Below are positions 1 to 9,983 of a stretch of DNA of 64,000 nt, piece by piece (within the stretch, counting starts at the first letter, position 1; every line of letters begins with the position of its first letter). Source of the stretch: Naegleria lovaniensis. Its lineage: Eukaryota; Heterolobosea; Eutetramitea; Acrasida; Naegleriidae. The notes beneath the pieces are model-generated. The model had not been told where the DNA came from. It saw only the letters and a list, made by a program, of their open reading frames with translations, and made no database searches. Position numbers and translations under genes: made by a program. The DNA lies in the NCBI RefSeq assembly GCF_003324165.1, contig NW_025407848.1, positions 549,722 to 613,721 on the forward strand, in the 5' to 3' direction.

Positions 1-1
1 T

Positions 2-820
2 AATATTGTTCCGAATGTTACCAGTATTATTTATATCAATGATAAATATTATGGAACTTTGGATAAATTGAATCATGTGCTTCAAGTGGAATTACTGCCA
101 GCAACTTTGACTCGTATGATGATTAAAGAGATGAACACATTAATTTTTAACAATACTTTTAAGGAAACTAAAGAAACTCAATCCGAAATACTTGAAAACT
201 ACAAGGACAAATTATTTGAGAACATTAATATGGCCACTCTGAACAGTTACATCAAAACAGGAAAAATTCAACTAGATTCCAACTCTCCAACCATTTCGGA
301 ATTGGACAAATTTCTCGTGGAACAAGAAACCAAACGCATCAATGACACAAAAAAGGTTAAATCTATTTTACAGGTGCAGTTGAGCGATTTAACAGACAGA
401 TTATCTTTTCAAACAAAGAACATGAGTCCAGGAAGTGGAAATAATGACTCTCAACTCATTGAATGGGCAGAAAAACAATACAAATATCTAGAGAGTGATA
501 TTATGAACAAGTATTTGAATATCTTGCATTGTGTGAATATTTTAAAGTACTTCAATCTGAATATTATGAATGCAAGTAGTGAAACTAATTTAAAGCAGAT
601 TGAACTTTTGTTTGAATTAATTCAAGACAAATCTCTCGATAAGGTTTCAGCTCAAGAGTTGAAAGACAAAAGAAAAGAAGTGAATTACATGATTCAAGAG
701 AGAATTCAACTTTTGAAGAAATTAATCAACACTGAAAATCCTGCATCGACCACACGTGTAGCAGACTCTAATACTTCCTCTACAAGTAATGTCACAAATT
801 CTGCAAACAAGTCTATATAA
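2..820 (+). CDS. unrecognised alpha-helical protein, 5' end outside window
   Basis: The frame is open from the first bases of the window, so this is the C-terminal part (about 272 residues) of a gene that begins to the left; no ATG near the left edge is needed. The visible protein is hydrophilic, Asn/Lys/Glu-rich and predicted helical, with several heptad-like stretches in the second half and a Ser/Thr/Asn-rich tail. It has no membrane segment or catalytic motif that I recognise. It ends 25 nt before the end of the convergent TMEM42 gene. I cannot assign a family. A subunit of a tethering, flagellar or PCI-type scaffold would fit the composition but nothing proves it. Confidence 0.75.
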   Translation, partial: NIVPNVTSIIYINDKYYGTLDKLNHVLQVELLPATLTRMMIKEMNTLIFNNTFKETKETQSEILENYKDKLFENINMATLNSYIKTGKIQLDSNSPTISELDKFLVEQETKRINDTKKVKSILQVQLSDLTDRLSFQTKNMSPGSGNNDSQLIEWAEKQYKYLESDIMNKYLNILHCVNILKYFNLNIMNASSETNLKQIELLFELIQDKSLDKVSAQELKDKRKEVNYMIQERIQLLKKLINTENPASTTRVADSNTSSTSNVTNSANKSI

Positions 821-845
821 ATTTGAATATAACCATCCAATAATT

Positions 846-1235
846 CTAATCTCCTCTCATGATCATAGTCAATCCAAACATGATGACCGCATATCCAATA
901 TACCATCGCAAGGTTAAAATTTCACCAAAAACAAGCATTCCGAATACTGAAGTAAATATAAAATTTGAAGCTAAATTCGTTGCTGTTGCCGATAAAGTGG
1001 ATAAATGTCGTAAAGCTCTGAATGTAATTGTAAAGTTAAAAGATACCATATGGATTCCGAACTCATACCTTGTCTGAAAAACAATTGCAAATGCTGTCAA
1101 TGCAATGTTTAGGACAAAATACATTACAAACACCATCCAACTCGAAGAATCACTCATCATTTTACCACACACCGAAGAGAGGCAAGCAAAAAAGCCAGCC
1201 ACAACAGAATTGAAAAAGTGGAGAAACGATGACAT
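846..1235 (-). CDS. TMEM42: TMEM42-like EamA-type small membrane protein
   Basis: A 129-residue intronless protein with four hydrophobic segments (about residues 5-23, 32-52, 82-102 and 108-126). It matches the layout of TMEM42, a half-size member of the EamA/drug-metabolite transporter superfamily. A conserved small-residue loop (LSATATNLASNF, about residues 79-90) precedes the third helix, and the C-terminus is a short basic tail. Substrate and localisation of TMEM42 proteins are not established; a role as a small multidrug-resistance-like transporter is only inferred from the fold. It starts just 21 nt after the stop codon of the upstream EngB-type GTPase gene on the same strand, an unusually short gap. 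Confidence 0.75.
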   Translation of the reverse strand: MSSFLHFFNSVVAGFFACLSSVCGKMMSDSSSWMVFVMYFVLNIALTAFAIVFQTRYEFGIHMVSFNFTITFRALRHLSTLSATATNLASNFIFTSVFGMLVFGEILTLRWYIGYAVIMFGLTMIMRGD

Positions 1236-1256
1236 TTTTTTAATTAGGTGAACTTT

Positions 1257-2748
1257 TTACTTTTTTTTTCTGTTGGCCGTTCTGAGATGGTACTTGACAA
1301 TGTCACCATACGACTTGAGTTGCTTTGCATTTCTTTTTACACTATCGTCAAGATGTTTAGCTCTTTGAACGTATTTGTTCTTTTGTGCGAGAGCACCAAT
1401 GGGAATGGCTGCTATGTTAACAGATTGTTTCTTTTGCGATTTGACGGGTTTTTCTGTATTCAGCTCCTCTGACTTTTCGTTATCTTTTTCCTTCTGTATT
1501 GTTTTCTTTGTATCTTTTGAGGTTTTAATAGGAAGAGGAGCTATTGGCTCGTCATCTTCTTCGTCTGCTCCAAACAATACCATGTCATCATTGTTATTTG
1601 AGGTCGATATATCAAAAGCTTGTTGATTCAAGTCTGAACTTGCAATATTAATACGAGATTCAAAATTAAGAGATAATGAAGCAATATAGTTCCTTATTTC
1701 TGAAATACCTTTTCTTTTCTTTGAGCTTGTGAAAAATATTGTTGGTGTGATGTGAACAGACTTGGTGAGTTTCAATTCTTTAAGCTCTCTCAATAATAAA
1801 TGTCTCAGTGTAATAGCTATCTCATTCAATACTTCAGATTTCGCGTTATCTACTTTGGTGACCACTACAGTATATGGAATGTTGTTTTTTACACAAAAGT
1901 GAAAAAAATCAATATCTGACTTTTTCAATCCAAGTTTTGGATTTTTCGCATTCATTGGATTTTGTTTAACAGCATCAATATATCCTTAATCTTCTCACAT
2001 CCAATAACCACAGGGTCATTAAATATTTATCAAATCCTATTCTATTCACAAAATAATCTCGAATAAGTACATGCCATCCTCTCAGTAGAGATTTTGGAAC
2101 TCTTGCAAAGCCGTAACCAGGCATGTCCACTATATAAAGCTGTAATTTTTTCAGTAGAAAGTAGTTTAACGTTTGAGTACGACCTGGTGTCTTACTAATT
2201 TTGACTTGGGTCGATTTTCCTTTAAATATTGACGACACTAATGAACTCTTTCCTACGTTGGATCTTCCAATAATTGCAATTTCAAATTTCTTGTTCGGCA
2301 TCGCAGGAACCTTATCGTAAGAGGCCACAAATGAATGTTCAGTGAAATAGGTACTGATGTCCGTGTTGTTGGTATTCCTCACTAAATGTTCGGTCTCAAA
2401 AAAGTTATTGAACAGTATGCATTTCCGAGCAAATACTTCATCACTAGTTTTTAAATTATGAGCTTTGAAAATATTATCTAGTTCCTCTTCATTATCTGTT
2501 AATGATTCATCCTGATGTTTATTCTCATCTTTATTCTGATTATTATTTAAAAAACGATGAGCCATGCTAAAACATCGCTCCGAAGACAGCTTCCAATTAG
2601 GAATTAATTGGATAGGTATGAATAATTTAGAAGAAGGAAAAAGAGTATGGGTTAGCAGCATTGGATCATCATGTGAACGTTGGCAGAGTCTCCTTGTTAC
2701 AAGGGCACTGAGTTTGAACATTTTTCCAAAAAGGTTATGGTCACTCAT
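1257..2748 (-). CDS. GTPBP8: EngB/YihA-type GTPase (GTPBP8-like), frame-broken
   Basis: The N-terminal part (2748-1975) holds a basic presequence-like leader, then G1 GRSNVGKSS, G2 TPGRTQT and G3 DMPGYGFA. The C-terminal part (to 1257) holds GLKKSDID, G4 TKVD and G5 TSSKKRKG followed by a Lys/Glu-rich tail. Together they make one EngB-family GTPase, the bacterial and organellar ribosome-assembly factor; the leader suggests mitochondria. The two parts lie in different frames. The shift must fall in about 1976-1988, just before or at an in-frame TGA, and no GT-AG intron fits there. Removing one base from a GG or TT run restores reading through a roughly 20-residue insertion. An over-called homopolymer is likeliest; a programmed +1 shift before UGA is a remote alternative. 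Confidence 0.8.
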
Positions 2749-2864
2749 TTAAAAAATTCAAAAAAATAACGCTGACGAAAGTTCCTTCTTTTCCATCTTC
2801 CTTTCATCATCCTTGTTATCTATTTATTCAGCTTTGAACAACGACAACACAACAACAATACAAA

Positions 2865-3332
2865 ATGAGCACCACACTTGAAGAACGACCACCAGTAGAT
2901 GTTGAAGCTCAACCAAAAAAGGACAACCCAACCGTTCATGATGATGATGATACTTCCGATGATGAAGTAGACACAAGAGTACCTTTGCGAGAAAGAGCAA
3001 TTAAATATCTGAAGAGACTGAAAAAACAAACGAAACACGCAATATTCCATCGGTCTAAAGGAAGAAGTTACTTTTGTTTAAATACGTGTGGATTCTGGTG
3101 CTCTCAATTATTCTTTACACTTTTCCTTTATGTCTTCATTGTTGGATTCTTCATTGCATACATGAGCATTGGATCTGAGATGATACCTTTCACCTTCATT
3201 GCTTACAAAACAAGAGATCCAAGCACAATCCCAGCCCCAATACCAGCTAGAGACTACTTTGGAACACAAAATTCGACAAGAAATTCAACAACAACTACAA
3301 AGGCAATATCATATTTTCTAGGACTTGACTAA
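2865..3332 (+). CDS. small single-pass membrane protein, Na/K-ATPase beta-like N-terminus
   Basis: A 155-residue protein with an acidic N-terminus (Asp run near residue 27), a basic stretch (about 43-66), then a Cys/Trp-rich segment leading into one long hydrophobic helix (about 78-102). A short Ser/Thr/Asn-rich C-terminal part follows. The order of short cytosolic tail, CxxxCGFWC-like juxtamembrane region and single helix recalls the N-terminal third of Na+/K+-ATPase beta subunits, but the glycosylated ectodomain with disulfides is missing. I treat the resemblance as weak. It ends 9 nt from the stop of the convergent coiled-coil gene. Function unknown. Confidence 0.6.
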   Translation: MSTTLEERPPVDVEAQPKKDNPTVHDDDDTSDDEVDTRVPLRERAIKYLKRLKKQTKHAIFHRSKGRSYFCLNTCGFWCSQLFFTLFLYVFIVGFFIAYMSIGSEMIPFTFIAYKTRDPSTIPAPIPARDYFGTQNSTRNSTTTTKAISYFLGLD

Positions 3333-3341
3333 TTGTGTATT

Positions 3342-5438
3342 TTACAAAATCAGTGCAAATTTATTAAATATGATAGTAGTGAGTGCTTGTAGCTCTCTCA
3401 TGGATGCTATATGTTTTTCTGCCAGAGCCAATCGTCTCATCTCCCTGACAGGATCTGGAGGAGCAAACTTGAGTCTTGGAGCATTTGTGATAGAAGGTTG
3501 AGATTTGGAATGGCTGGCATAGGTAGAGGCGATATGACGCTTTCTCAAAATTTCTAATTTGGCTTTAGCTGCTCGCTGTTCTTCCATCATCTTTTCATAC
3601 ATTTCATTGAGCTGGTTTTTCTCCTCTTGTTGTTTAAACTTTTGGATGAGCTTGTCTTTCTTTAGTAGCACTTTTTTTGTGCTTGCAAGGTCAATGTTAT
3701 GCACTTTAGTTTGTTCGTCTAATGTTTGGATCATATCCATTGTGTTCGACTCGCTTTCAGACAGTAACGATCTAAGAAGCTCCTTGTCCTTTTTCGATGA
3801 CAAATGCTCTTGAGTATTGTTTTGCAAGTCGGAGGAAAATTCAATTAGATCTTTCTCCATCAAATCTTTGTAGTGAAGAGGATTTCTTCTTTCTAATTGT
3901 TCTAACAAATCTTCATGTCTAATTGAAATAAGTGGTTCTGTATACTTTTTGTGACGTTTTGTTCTGTCAGAGTATGCTTGATTTACCAACAATGGAGGTA
4001 GTTGCATTTGAACTTGGATTTGTTCTAATAGATCTGTTGGTTGAGAAATATCACTTTGTTTGTCTGCAGACATTACTCTATTATAAACAAGGCGGTTCTC
4101 GTCGTCATCCAAATCGGCTGCGTCTTCTTCTAGTAATGTAGTTTCTTCATTAAAATGCTGCACCTTTCCAAATGATCCAGTTTGAGGTGCCTTACGTGCA
4201 ATTTCTTGATTTAAAGCTATTAGCATATTAATTGTGTTTTGAGATGTGGCACTTCTCATAGATCTGTTTGTTGCAGTGTCTCTGGTTGGCCTAATCTCCA
4301 TTTCTTCTTCTTCGTCACTAAAATCATCCGAGCTCTTTTTGACAGAAGTTAAAAAAAAGGAAGAGCCATCATCTAACGTACCAGAGGTACCTTTGGAATA
4401 TATTGACTGGTTTTCTTCAAAGTCTGAGTTATCCAAGGCGTCTTTGTCCAATCGTTGGCCATAATATTTGAAATACATTCTTGGATTTTTTGGAAGGAAT
4501 AATGGGGACTGAAAGTTTAAATCTTTTTCTTCTAGGTAATTGAATAATTGAGAAAATCTTTCAACTAGGGGTTTCAGGTCGGTTGCCATTTTTAAAATGT
4601 AGTCGTTATCTTCAAATAAATATACATCTCGATCTGTCTCGGTTTGCTTTGACTTCCAAGTTTCTGAAATTACAAATCAATATAAATTACTCTGTTCGTT
4701 CTACATACCAATGTACTCAATGATATAGAGGCTAATTGTTCTGAACAGTACAATCTCATCTCCAAGTAGTTTTTCAAAAATCTTGCAGTCGATATAACCT
4801 GTTTCTTTTGGATGAAGTGAATTTTTTTCACAAATATTTCTCAAACTTCTAAGGCTGTTTTCTCGTTGTTCTATGAGCCCTTTAATTCTTAAATCTAGCC
4901 ATCTAATTTCGAAAACTCTCATAGTCTCTTTTGAAATTTGTTCAAAATTTTTATGGGCGTCATCATTGAAATGAGAATGCATAAACGTTTCACGGTGAGC
5001 CCAATTTGTTTCTGAGTCTTCCCACAAAGTGGTAAGTATTCTTTTCTTAGCTTCTAGTAATTCCAAAATAGCAGGAGAAATCTTTTTTCTACTTCGGCTC
5101 TGTGAAGATGAAATTTGTTCCTCTCTTAAATAAGAATTCATTAGGTCATCGTCGTCAAGAAACTTTTTAAGTTTTCGATCCTATTAACGACAAGGTATTA
5201 TCATTACTGCACCATTACTGCATCAACAAGTACAACTTACCATCGCTTCTGAGTCTTTCTCTATCCCTGAATGGAACCCATTTTCGGAGTCTTCAGCTTT
5301 GCGATCGTTAGAAAGCGTTTTCAGAGATGTATTTTGTTCTTCACCGAGTTTGGAATTTATGGAGTCATGGCTCCGATCTACTTTGTGTTCATTGTCGGTT
5401 CGAAATGATGGCTTTGGTTTAATTCCGACTCTTTTCAT
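3342..5438 (-). CDS. coiled-coil protein of unknown function, three exons
   Basis: Exons 5438-5241, 5180-4709 and 4663-3342 join in frame through GTAAGT/TAG and GTATGT/CAG introns of 60 and 45 nt, giving about 663 residues. The protein begins with a Ser/Lys-rich region, then two helical blocks, a Ser/Asp/Glu-rich linker, and a long C-terminal coiled coil (MYEKMMEEQRAAKAKLEIL region). There is no signal peptide, membrane helix or known catalytic motif. Lys/Glu-rich coiled coils of this size are common in axonemal and centrosomal proteins, and flagellar genes occur elsewhere in the window, but no specific family was recognised. It is divergent from ATG10 with about 106 nt between starts. Confidence 0.7.
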
Positions 5439-5544
5439 TGTACTGTTGGCTCAAAAGCTCAAACGTGTTACTCCAGGTTGATCTTTTTTTGTTTATCGAA
5501 TTTTTTCTTCATAAAGTGTAAAATGTTTTGGCGGATTGAAAAAA

Positions 5545-6173
5545 ATGCGCCAACAAGAGTTTAAAATTTTGTGCGAGGAGTTAATGTCCTGTGATGAAAT
5601 GAAGAGAGGTGGATGGATCTGGGACGGAGAGTATGCATCAATGACATCTCATTATTATGACAAATTGGAAGTAAATTGTGGCTCAAATGATGAGATGATT
5701 TCTACAAATGATGATGATCTAGAATCAACTGTGTATGAAATAACTGAAGAAGTAGAGGATATGAACGTGCAAGTGAATGTTGTGAGGAACATTGTCAATG
5801 ATTACAACGAAATATTTCTCATTAAATATCATGTCGTATTTAATGAAGTGTTCAATGTCCGACTCTCTACTTTAACATTTATAATTCCACGGATAAGCTG
5901 TTGCAACCACAACAAGTGATTGACTTGTTTCAAAGGATCGGTCAAAGTAGAGGCTACATACCTGTTCACAATTTTAATCCTTACAATTTTATCACACAAG
6001 GAGAACATCCGGTTCTACAAACAATATTCTACTATATTCATCCATGTGAGACTCATTCTCTAATGGAAACTGTTTGTATGAACACTGTTCCTAAGAATTA
6101 TCTCTACAGCTGGCTTTCTTTTTTTGGGAAAGCCATTAATTTACATGTCCCAATTATTGAGAAATATTGTTGA
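5545..6173 (+). CDS. ATG10: autophagy E2-like enzyme ATG10, frame-broken
   Basis: ATG10 transfers ATG12 from ATG7 to ATG5. The N-terminal half has the E2-like start (GGWIWDGEY) and the strand EIFLIKYHVVFNEVFNV. The C-terminal half carries the diagnostic QGEHPVL, the catalytic-cysteine motif YYIHPCET, and NYLYSWLSFFG. The strand that should follow FNV (PTLYFN) is in a different frame. One base is missing at about 5857-5860, in a CC run, and with it the gene would encode 209 residues, a normal ATG10 length. I take ATG at 5545 rather than an upstream TTG. The stop lies 2 nt from the stop of the convergent PEX7 gene. Identification is strong; integrity is uncertain. Confidence 0.85.
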
Positions 6174-6175
6174 AA

Positions 6176-7275
6176 TTACTTTTTGGACATAGTGTCGGAG
6201 CTCACTAACGAATTATTTTCTTCATCTTGAATAATGTTCCAAAGAAAAATACTGTAGTCACTAGAGGCGTCACACGCTAATCCAATTTCATGAAGACTCC
6301 AATCAAATGTTGTAATTGGTAGTGAGTGAGTTCTATAAGACTTAATACATGAGATTGGCTCCTTTTCTTCTTTTCCTTCATTTACATGCCACAAATGGAA
6401 ATAATTGTCTGTACTTGATGTTCCAAGAATTTTTTCATCATGAGGATTGAACTTAATTTGAGAAACTGCAAGTCCATGGGCTTGGAAGCTGTGAATTGGT
6501 TTTTTCAATGACCTTAGGTCCCAAATATAGGCCATTCCTTGCTCATCACCAACTGAAAGCATGAATTCATTGTAAGGGTTTACGGACATGCAAGAAAAAA
6601 TTATGTCATCAGGAGGTGTAATAGTATAAATTCGTTTTTGCTCCTGCTTATTCCATAATTCAATTCGTGTATCTCTATTTATGTATTCAATATTTGATAG
6701 AATTGTAAACAGGTCATGAAACTTACAATGGTGCAACTAATATTAAGGATGGATTTTGTGAATGATAAGTGACACCCAACACAGGAAAGGACGATTCATT
6801 GTTTTCAGAAAATATCGGTTCACTTTGAGAAATGTCCCAAAGTGCAAAACTGCTATCCTTGCTACAAGATGCAAATTCGTTTCCATCAAATGGTGAAACA
6901 TTCACATCTTCAATACTCATGTTGTGGTGTGTATATCTTTTAATAGGCTTTCTTAATTCATTCAATGTCCACAGCCTCAAAATTGGATCCGTATGTCCCG
7001 TTATTAAAAAGGAATCATGATGGGATGTTTCCGATACACAGGTACCACCTGTATCAAGTCCTACGCTCTGAATTTCATCTAATTGTCCAACGCTGGATAA
7101 CCTCCAATAATTTAGCTGACCAACACTGCGATACATTTCGTTATTAATTGCTCACATATTTACACCTACAATTTTGTTTCAAATGTATCAGATGCAATTC
7201 CTATCAAGCCTTTTTCATCATATTTTGAAAACTTCAAGTCGGAACAAATAAACTCTGTTTCCAATCGCAACATTT
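6176..7275 (-). CDS. PEX7: PEX7-like WD40 protein (PTS2 receptor)
   Basis: Exons 7275-7170, 7126-6727 and 6674-6176 join in frame through 43- and 52-nt introns to give 334 residues; human PEX7 has 323. The start MLRLETEF is followed by GLIGIAS and FVGQLNYW, aligning with the first blade of PEX7. Later blades contain GHTDPILRLWTL, CSKDSSFALWDI, YIWDLRSLKKP and a C-terminal DYSIFLWNI. PEX7 carries PTS2-tagged enzymes to peroxisomes with PEX5. The family call rests on overall blade order and length from memory, so another WD40 protein is possible. Its 3' end nearly touches that of ATG10. Confidence 0.65.
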
Positions 7276-7507
7276 TTTCATCGTCGACGTGAAGATTGGG
7301 GAAGGAATCTGTGCATAAAAAAACAAAAATTAAAATCATGTCAATAATCAGTGCACTAGAGATTGATAATTAATAGACAGACTGCATATTTAAAAGTAAT
7401 TATATTATTATTACTTATAAATTTAAAATAATTTACAAATCATCAAAAATTGGAAAACCGCCAATTGTTATACAATTTCGAAACAATTTTAAAAAAAAAT
7501 CATCGAA

Positions 7508-8864
7508 ATGGATCCTGTAAGTTTTTACTCGACCATAGATGTAAATAATAGAGCACTTCTTCCAGTCAAAGTTTGGAAAAGAATCGGAAAGATATGCTTT
7601 CTTAGTAACTTATTATGATTCACTGGCGGGATTTGATCGGGAATATCATTTGTTGTATTATACTTTCGACGAAACAATCGAAATGGTAAGTTCGTTTCGT
7701 TATTACGAAAGTTATTTGAGATTGAGAAGAAGAAATAGTACGATGTAAAAACTAAAAGAGTATTCCTTAAAAGAAGCAAGTATCCAGAAGTTGCATTAAA
7801 AGATCTCTACAAGGGAGCAATAGTCACAATCAACAGCCGTCAACTCAAGGTAACTGAGTATAGTGATGATTTTACCAAAAACAACTTCGGAAGCAAAAAG
7901 AAATAGTAGGTATTCAACTATCATTAGATCATTAGAAAATTATTTTTCATTTGTAGCACATTGGCCATGATAAAACCTGATGGAGTTGTTCATATGGGAG
8001 AAATAATTGACAGAATATGCAAAGAAGGATTCCAAATTTCAAAGATGAAAATGACGCAACTAAGCGTTGAGTTAGCTCAAAAGTTTTATGCAGTTCACAA
8101 AGAAAAATCCTTTTATAAGTAAGTGCTGAAAATGTGATATCGACAGAATTTTCTAATCGTGTTCTAGTACATTGGTAGCTTATATGACTAGTGGCCCAAT
8201 TGTCGCATTGGAACTTGTAGCTGAGAATGCAGTTGCTAAATGGCGAGAGCTTATTGGGCCAACTGACTGCGTTCAGGCAAGACAAGTCGCTCCAAACTCT
8301 ATTCGAGCTCTGTTTGCTACAGATAAAACTCACAATGCGGTTCATGGCTCAGACTCAGATGAAAATGCAGAAATTGAATCCAAGTTTTTCTTTGACAGCA
8401 AAGGAGAAATTCCTGCCACTGCTACCTTTGAAAATTGCTCTCTTGCAATTATACTTCCTCATATTGTTTCAGAAAAAGCGGCAATTGGTCAAATTATTTT
8501 AGATATCCAAAAATACGGGCTTGATATCTCAGCCTTAGAACTCTTTTCTTTAGGAAAAACAGACGCTTCTGATTTTTTGGAAGTTTATCGAGGAGTAACA
8601 CCAGATTTCCAAAAAATGGTTCTAAATTTATGCTCTGGACCAATAATCGCTATGGAAGTCACGTCAAAACAGTCCATTGATGTTGTCACAACTCTAAGAA
8701 AAGTATGTGGTCCTCCAGATCCAGAGTTAGCTCAAGCTTTAAGACCTGACACGATTAGAGCAAAGTATGGAGTTGACAAAATCAGAAACGCAATTCACTG
8801 TACTGACCTTGAAGACGATGGCGTTTTGGAGGTTGAATTTTTCTTCAATTTAATGCAACAATAA
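7508..8864 (+). CDS. NME7: nucleoside diphosphate kinase-like protein NME7 (DM10 + two NDK domains)
   Basis: Five exons (7508-7516, 7554-7685, 7739-7905, 7957-8118, 8168-8864) join in frame to 388 residues; human NME7 has 376. After a tiny first exon coding Met-Asp-Pro come a DM10 domain ([20 protein letters not shown]), then NDK domain A ([30 protein letters not shown] with its histidine) and NDK domain B ([31 protein letters not shown]). NME7 belongs to the ciliary doublet-lumen proteins and the gamma-tubulin ring complex in animals, so a flagellar or centrosomal role is likely here. The first intron is only 37 nt and ends in GAG, so the 5' end is the least certain part. The HAD gene follows 66 nt downstream. 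Confidence 0.88.
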
Positions 8865-8930
8865 ATGGATGACGACATTCTTCACATGTGATTACCCATC
8901 AACTTCTGCAGCTGGAAAAAACACAAAAAA

Positions 8931-9710
8931 ATGTCCAAAGTAGTGATATTTGACATTGGAGGAGTTTTAGCAAGCGATGGGTACAATGAAGTCATTGACA
9001 GACTCTTCGGAAACGACATCATACCTGCAGACAAATATGCAAAGATCATGAAATCGGGAAACGAGGCTTGGAAAATATACAAATACGGAGCAATGAACGA
9101 AGAACAATTTTGGCAAGCTGTTATTGATCCAAACTTTTCCATCATCGTTGAACACTTGGATTGTCTGCACGGATTTCCAAAAGAAAATTTAGATAATGAA
9201 GCCATTGTAAAATCCAATTTGATGCAATACCTGTCAAAATTCTTGCGAGACCAATTGATTCTCTTCAGAAACACTGTCGATTTAATTGAATCAATTTTTG
9301 AAGACATCTCCAAATATCCAACACTGGAAGCAATCGGTATTTTGTCTAATCATTCCAAAGAGTGGTCTCACTACATTTATCATGAATTGGCAGGAGGATC
9401 ACTCGCCAAATTATTTGAAAAGAATTTAGTTAAAAAAGGAACACATTGTGAAGACTTGATTGTGTGGTCTTGCGATGTCAATCATGCAAAACCTGAAAAG
9501 GAAATTTATGAAATCCTTCTTGAACGAATTCGAAAGCATGTGAACAGTGAAATTGATCCATCACAAGTTTGCTTCATTGATGATAAGGACAGAAATATTG
9601 AGGCTGCTCGACAACTTGGCATTTCCACTATTCATTTTGATGCCTCCCTTCCAGAACAATTTGATTTTGCTATTTTCAAGCAAACACTTGAGGAATTTCT
9701 TAGTCAATAA
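8931..9710 (+). CDS. HAD-superfamily hydrolase (YihX/DxGGV type)
   Basis: An intronless 259-residue haloacid-dehalogenase-like hydrolase. Motif I is FDIGGVLASD (residues 7-16, nucleophile Asp8), motif II is ILSNHS, the motif III lysine lies in HAKPEKEIYE, and motif IV is CFIDDKDRNIEAA. The DxGGVL form of motif I and the cap between motifs I and II resemble the YihX-like phosphatases and epoxide-hydrolase N-terminal-type HADs. These act on sugar phosphates or other small phosphoesters, and the substrate cannot be read from sequence. No targeting signal is obvious. ATG at 8931 is preceded by an A-rich stretch, as for many genes in this window. Confidence 0.85.
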   Translation: MSKVVIFDIGGVLASDGYNEVIDRLFGNDIIPADKYAKIMKSGNEAWKIYKYGAMNEEQFWQAVIDPNFSIIVEHLDCLHGFPKENLDNEAIVKSNLMQYLSKFLRDQLILFRNTVDLIESIFEDISKYPTLEAIGILSNHSKEWSHYIYHELAGGSLAKLFEKNLVKKGTHCEDLIVWSCDVNHAKPEKEIYEILLERIRKHVNSEIDPSQVCFIDDKDRNIEAARQLGISTIHFDASLPEQFDFAIFKQTLEEFLSQ

Positions 9711-9983
9711 AATTGCTTCTAATCGACCAGGCATCATGGATATTATTACAAAAAAAAAACTCTTCCGAATACTACATCCTCTACGGAAGCTGCCCATCAT
9801 CTTCATCATAGCATTTTAATTTATTAGTCTCTCAACAACCATCATCAGCACAACAAACCAATTACCCTCTTCTTTTGTCTGTACGATTTTTGAATACTAT
9901 CATAATACAACAATACAGTAATAACAACAACGGCATCAAGAACTTCGCATTCGCGATAAACACATCAATTTTTAATTAACCGT

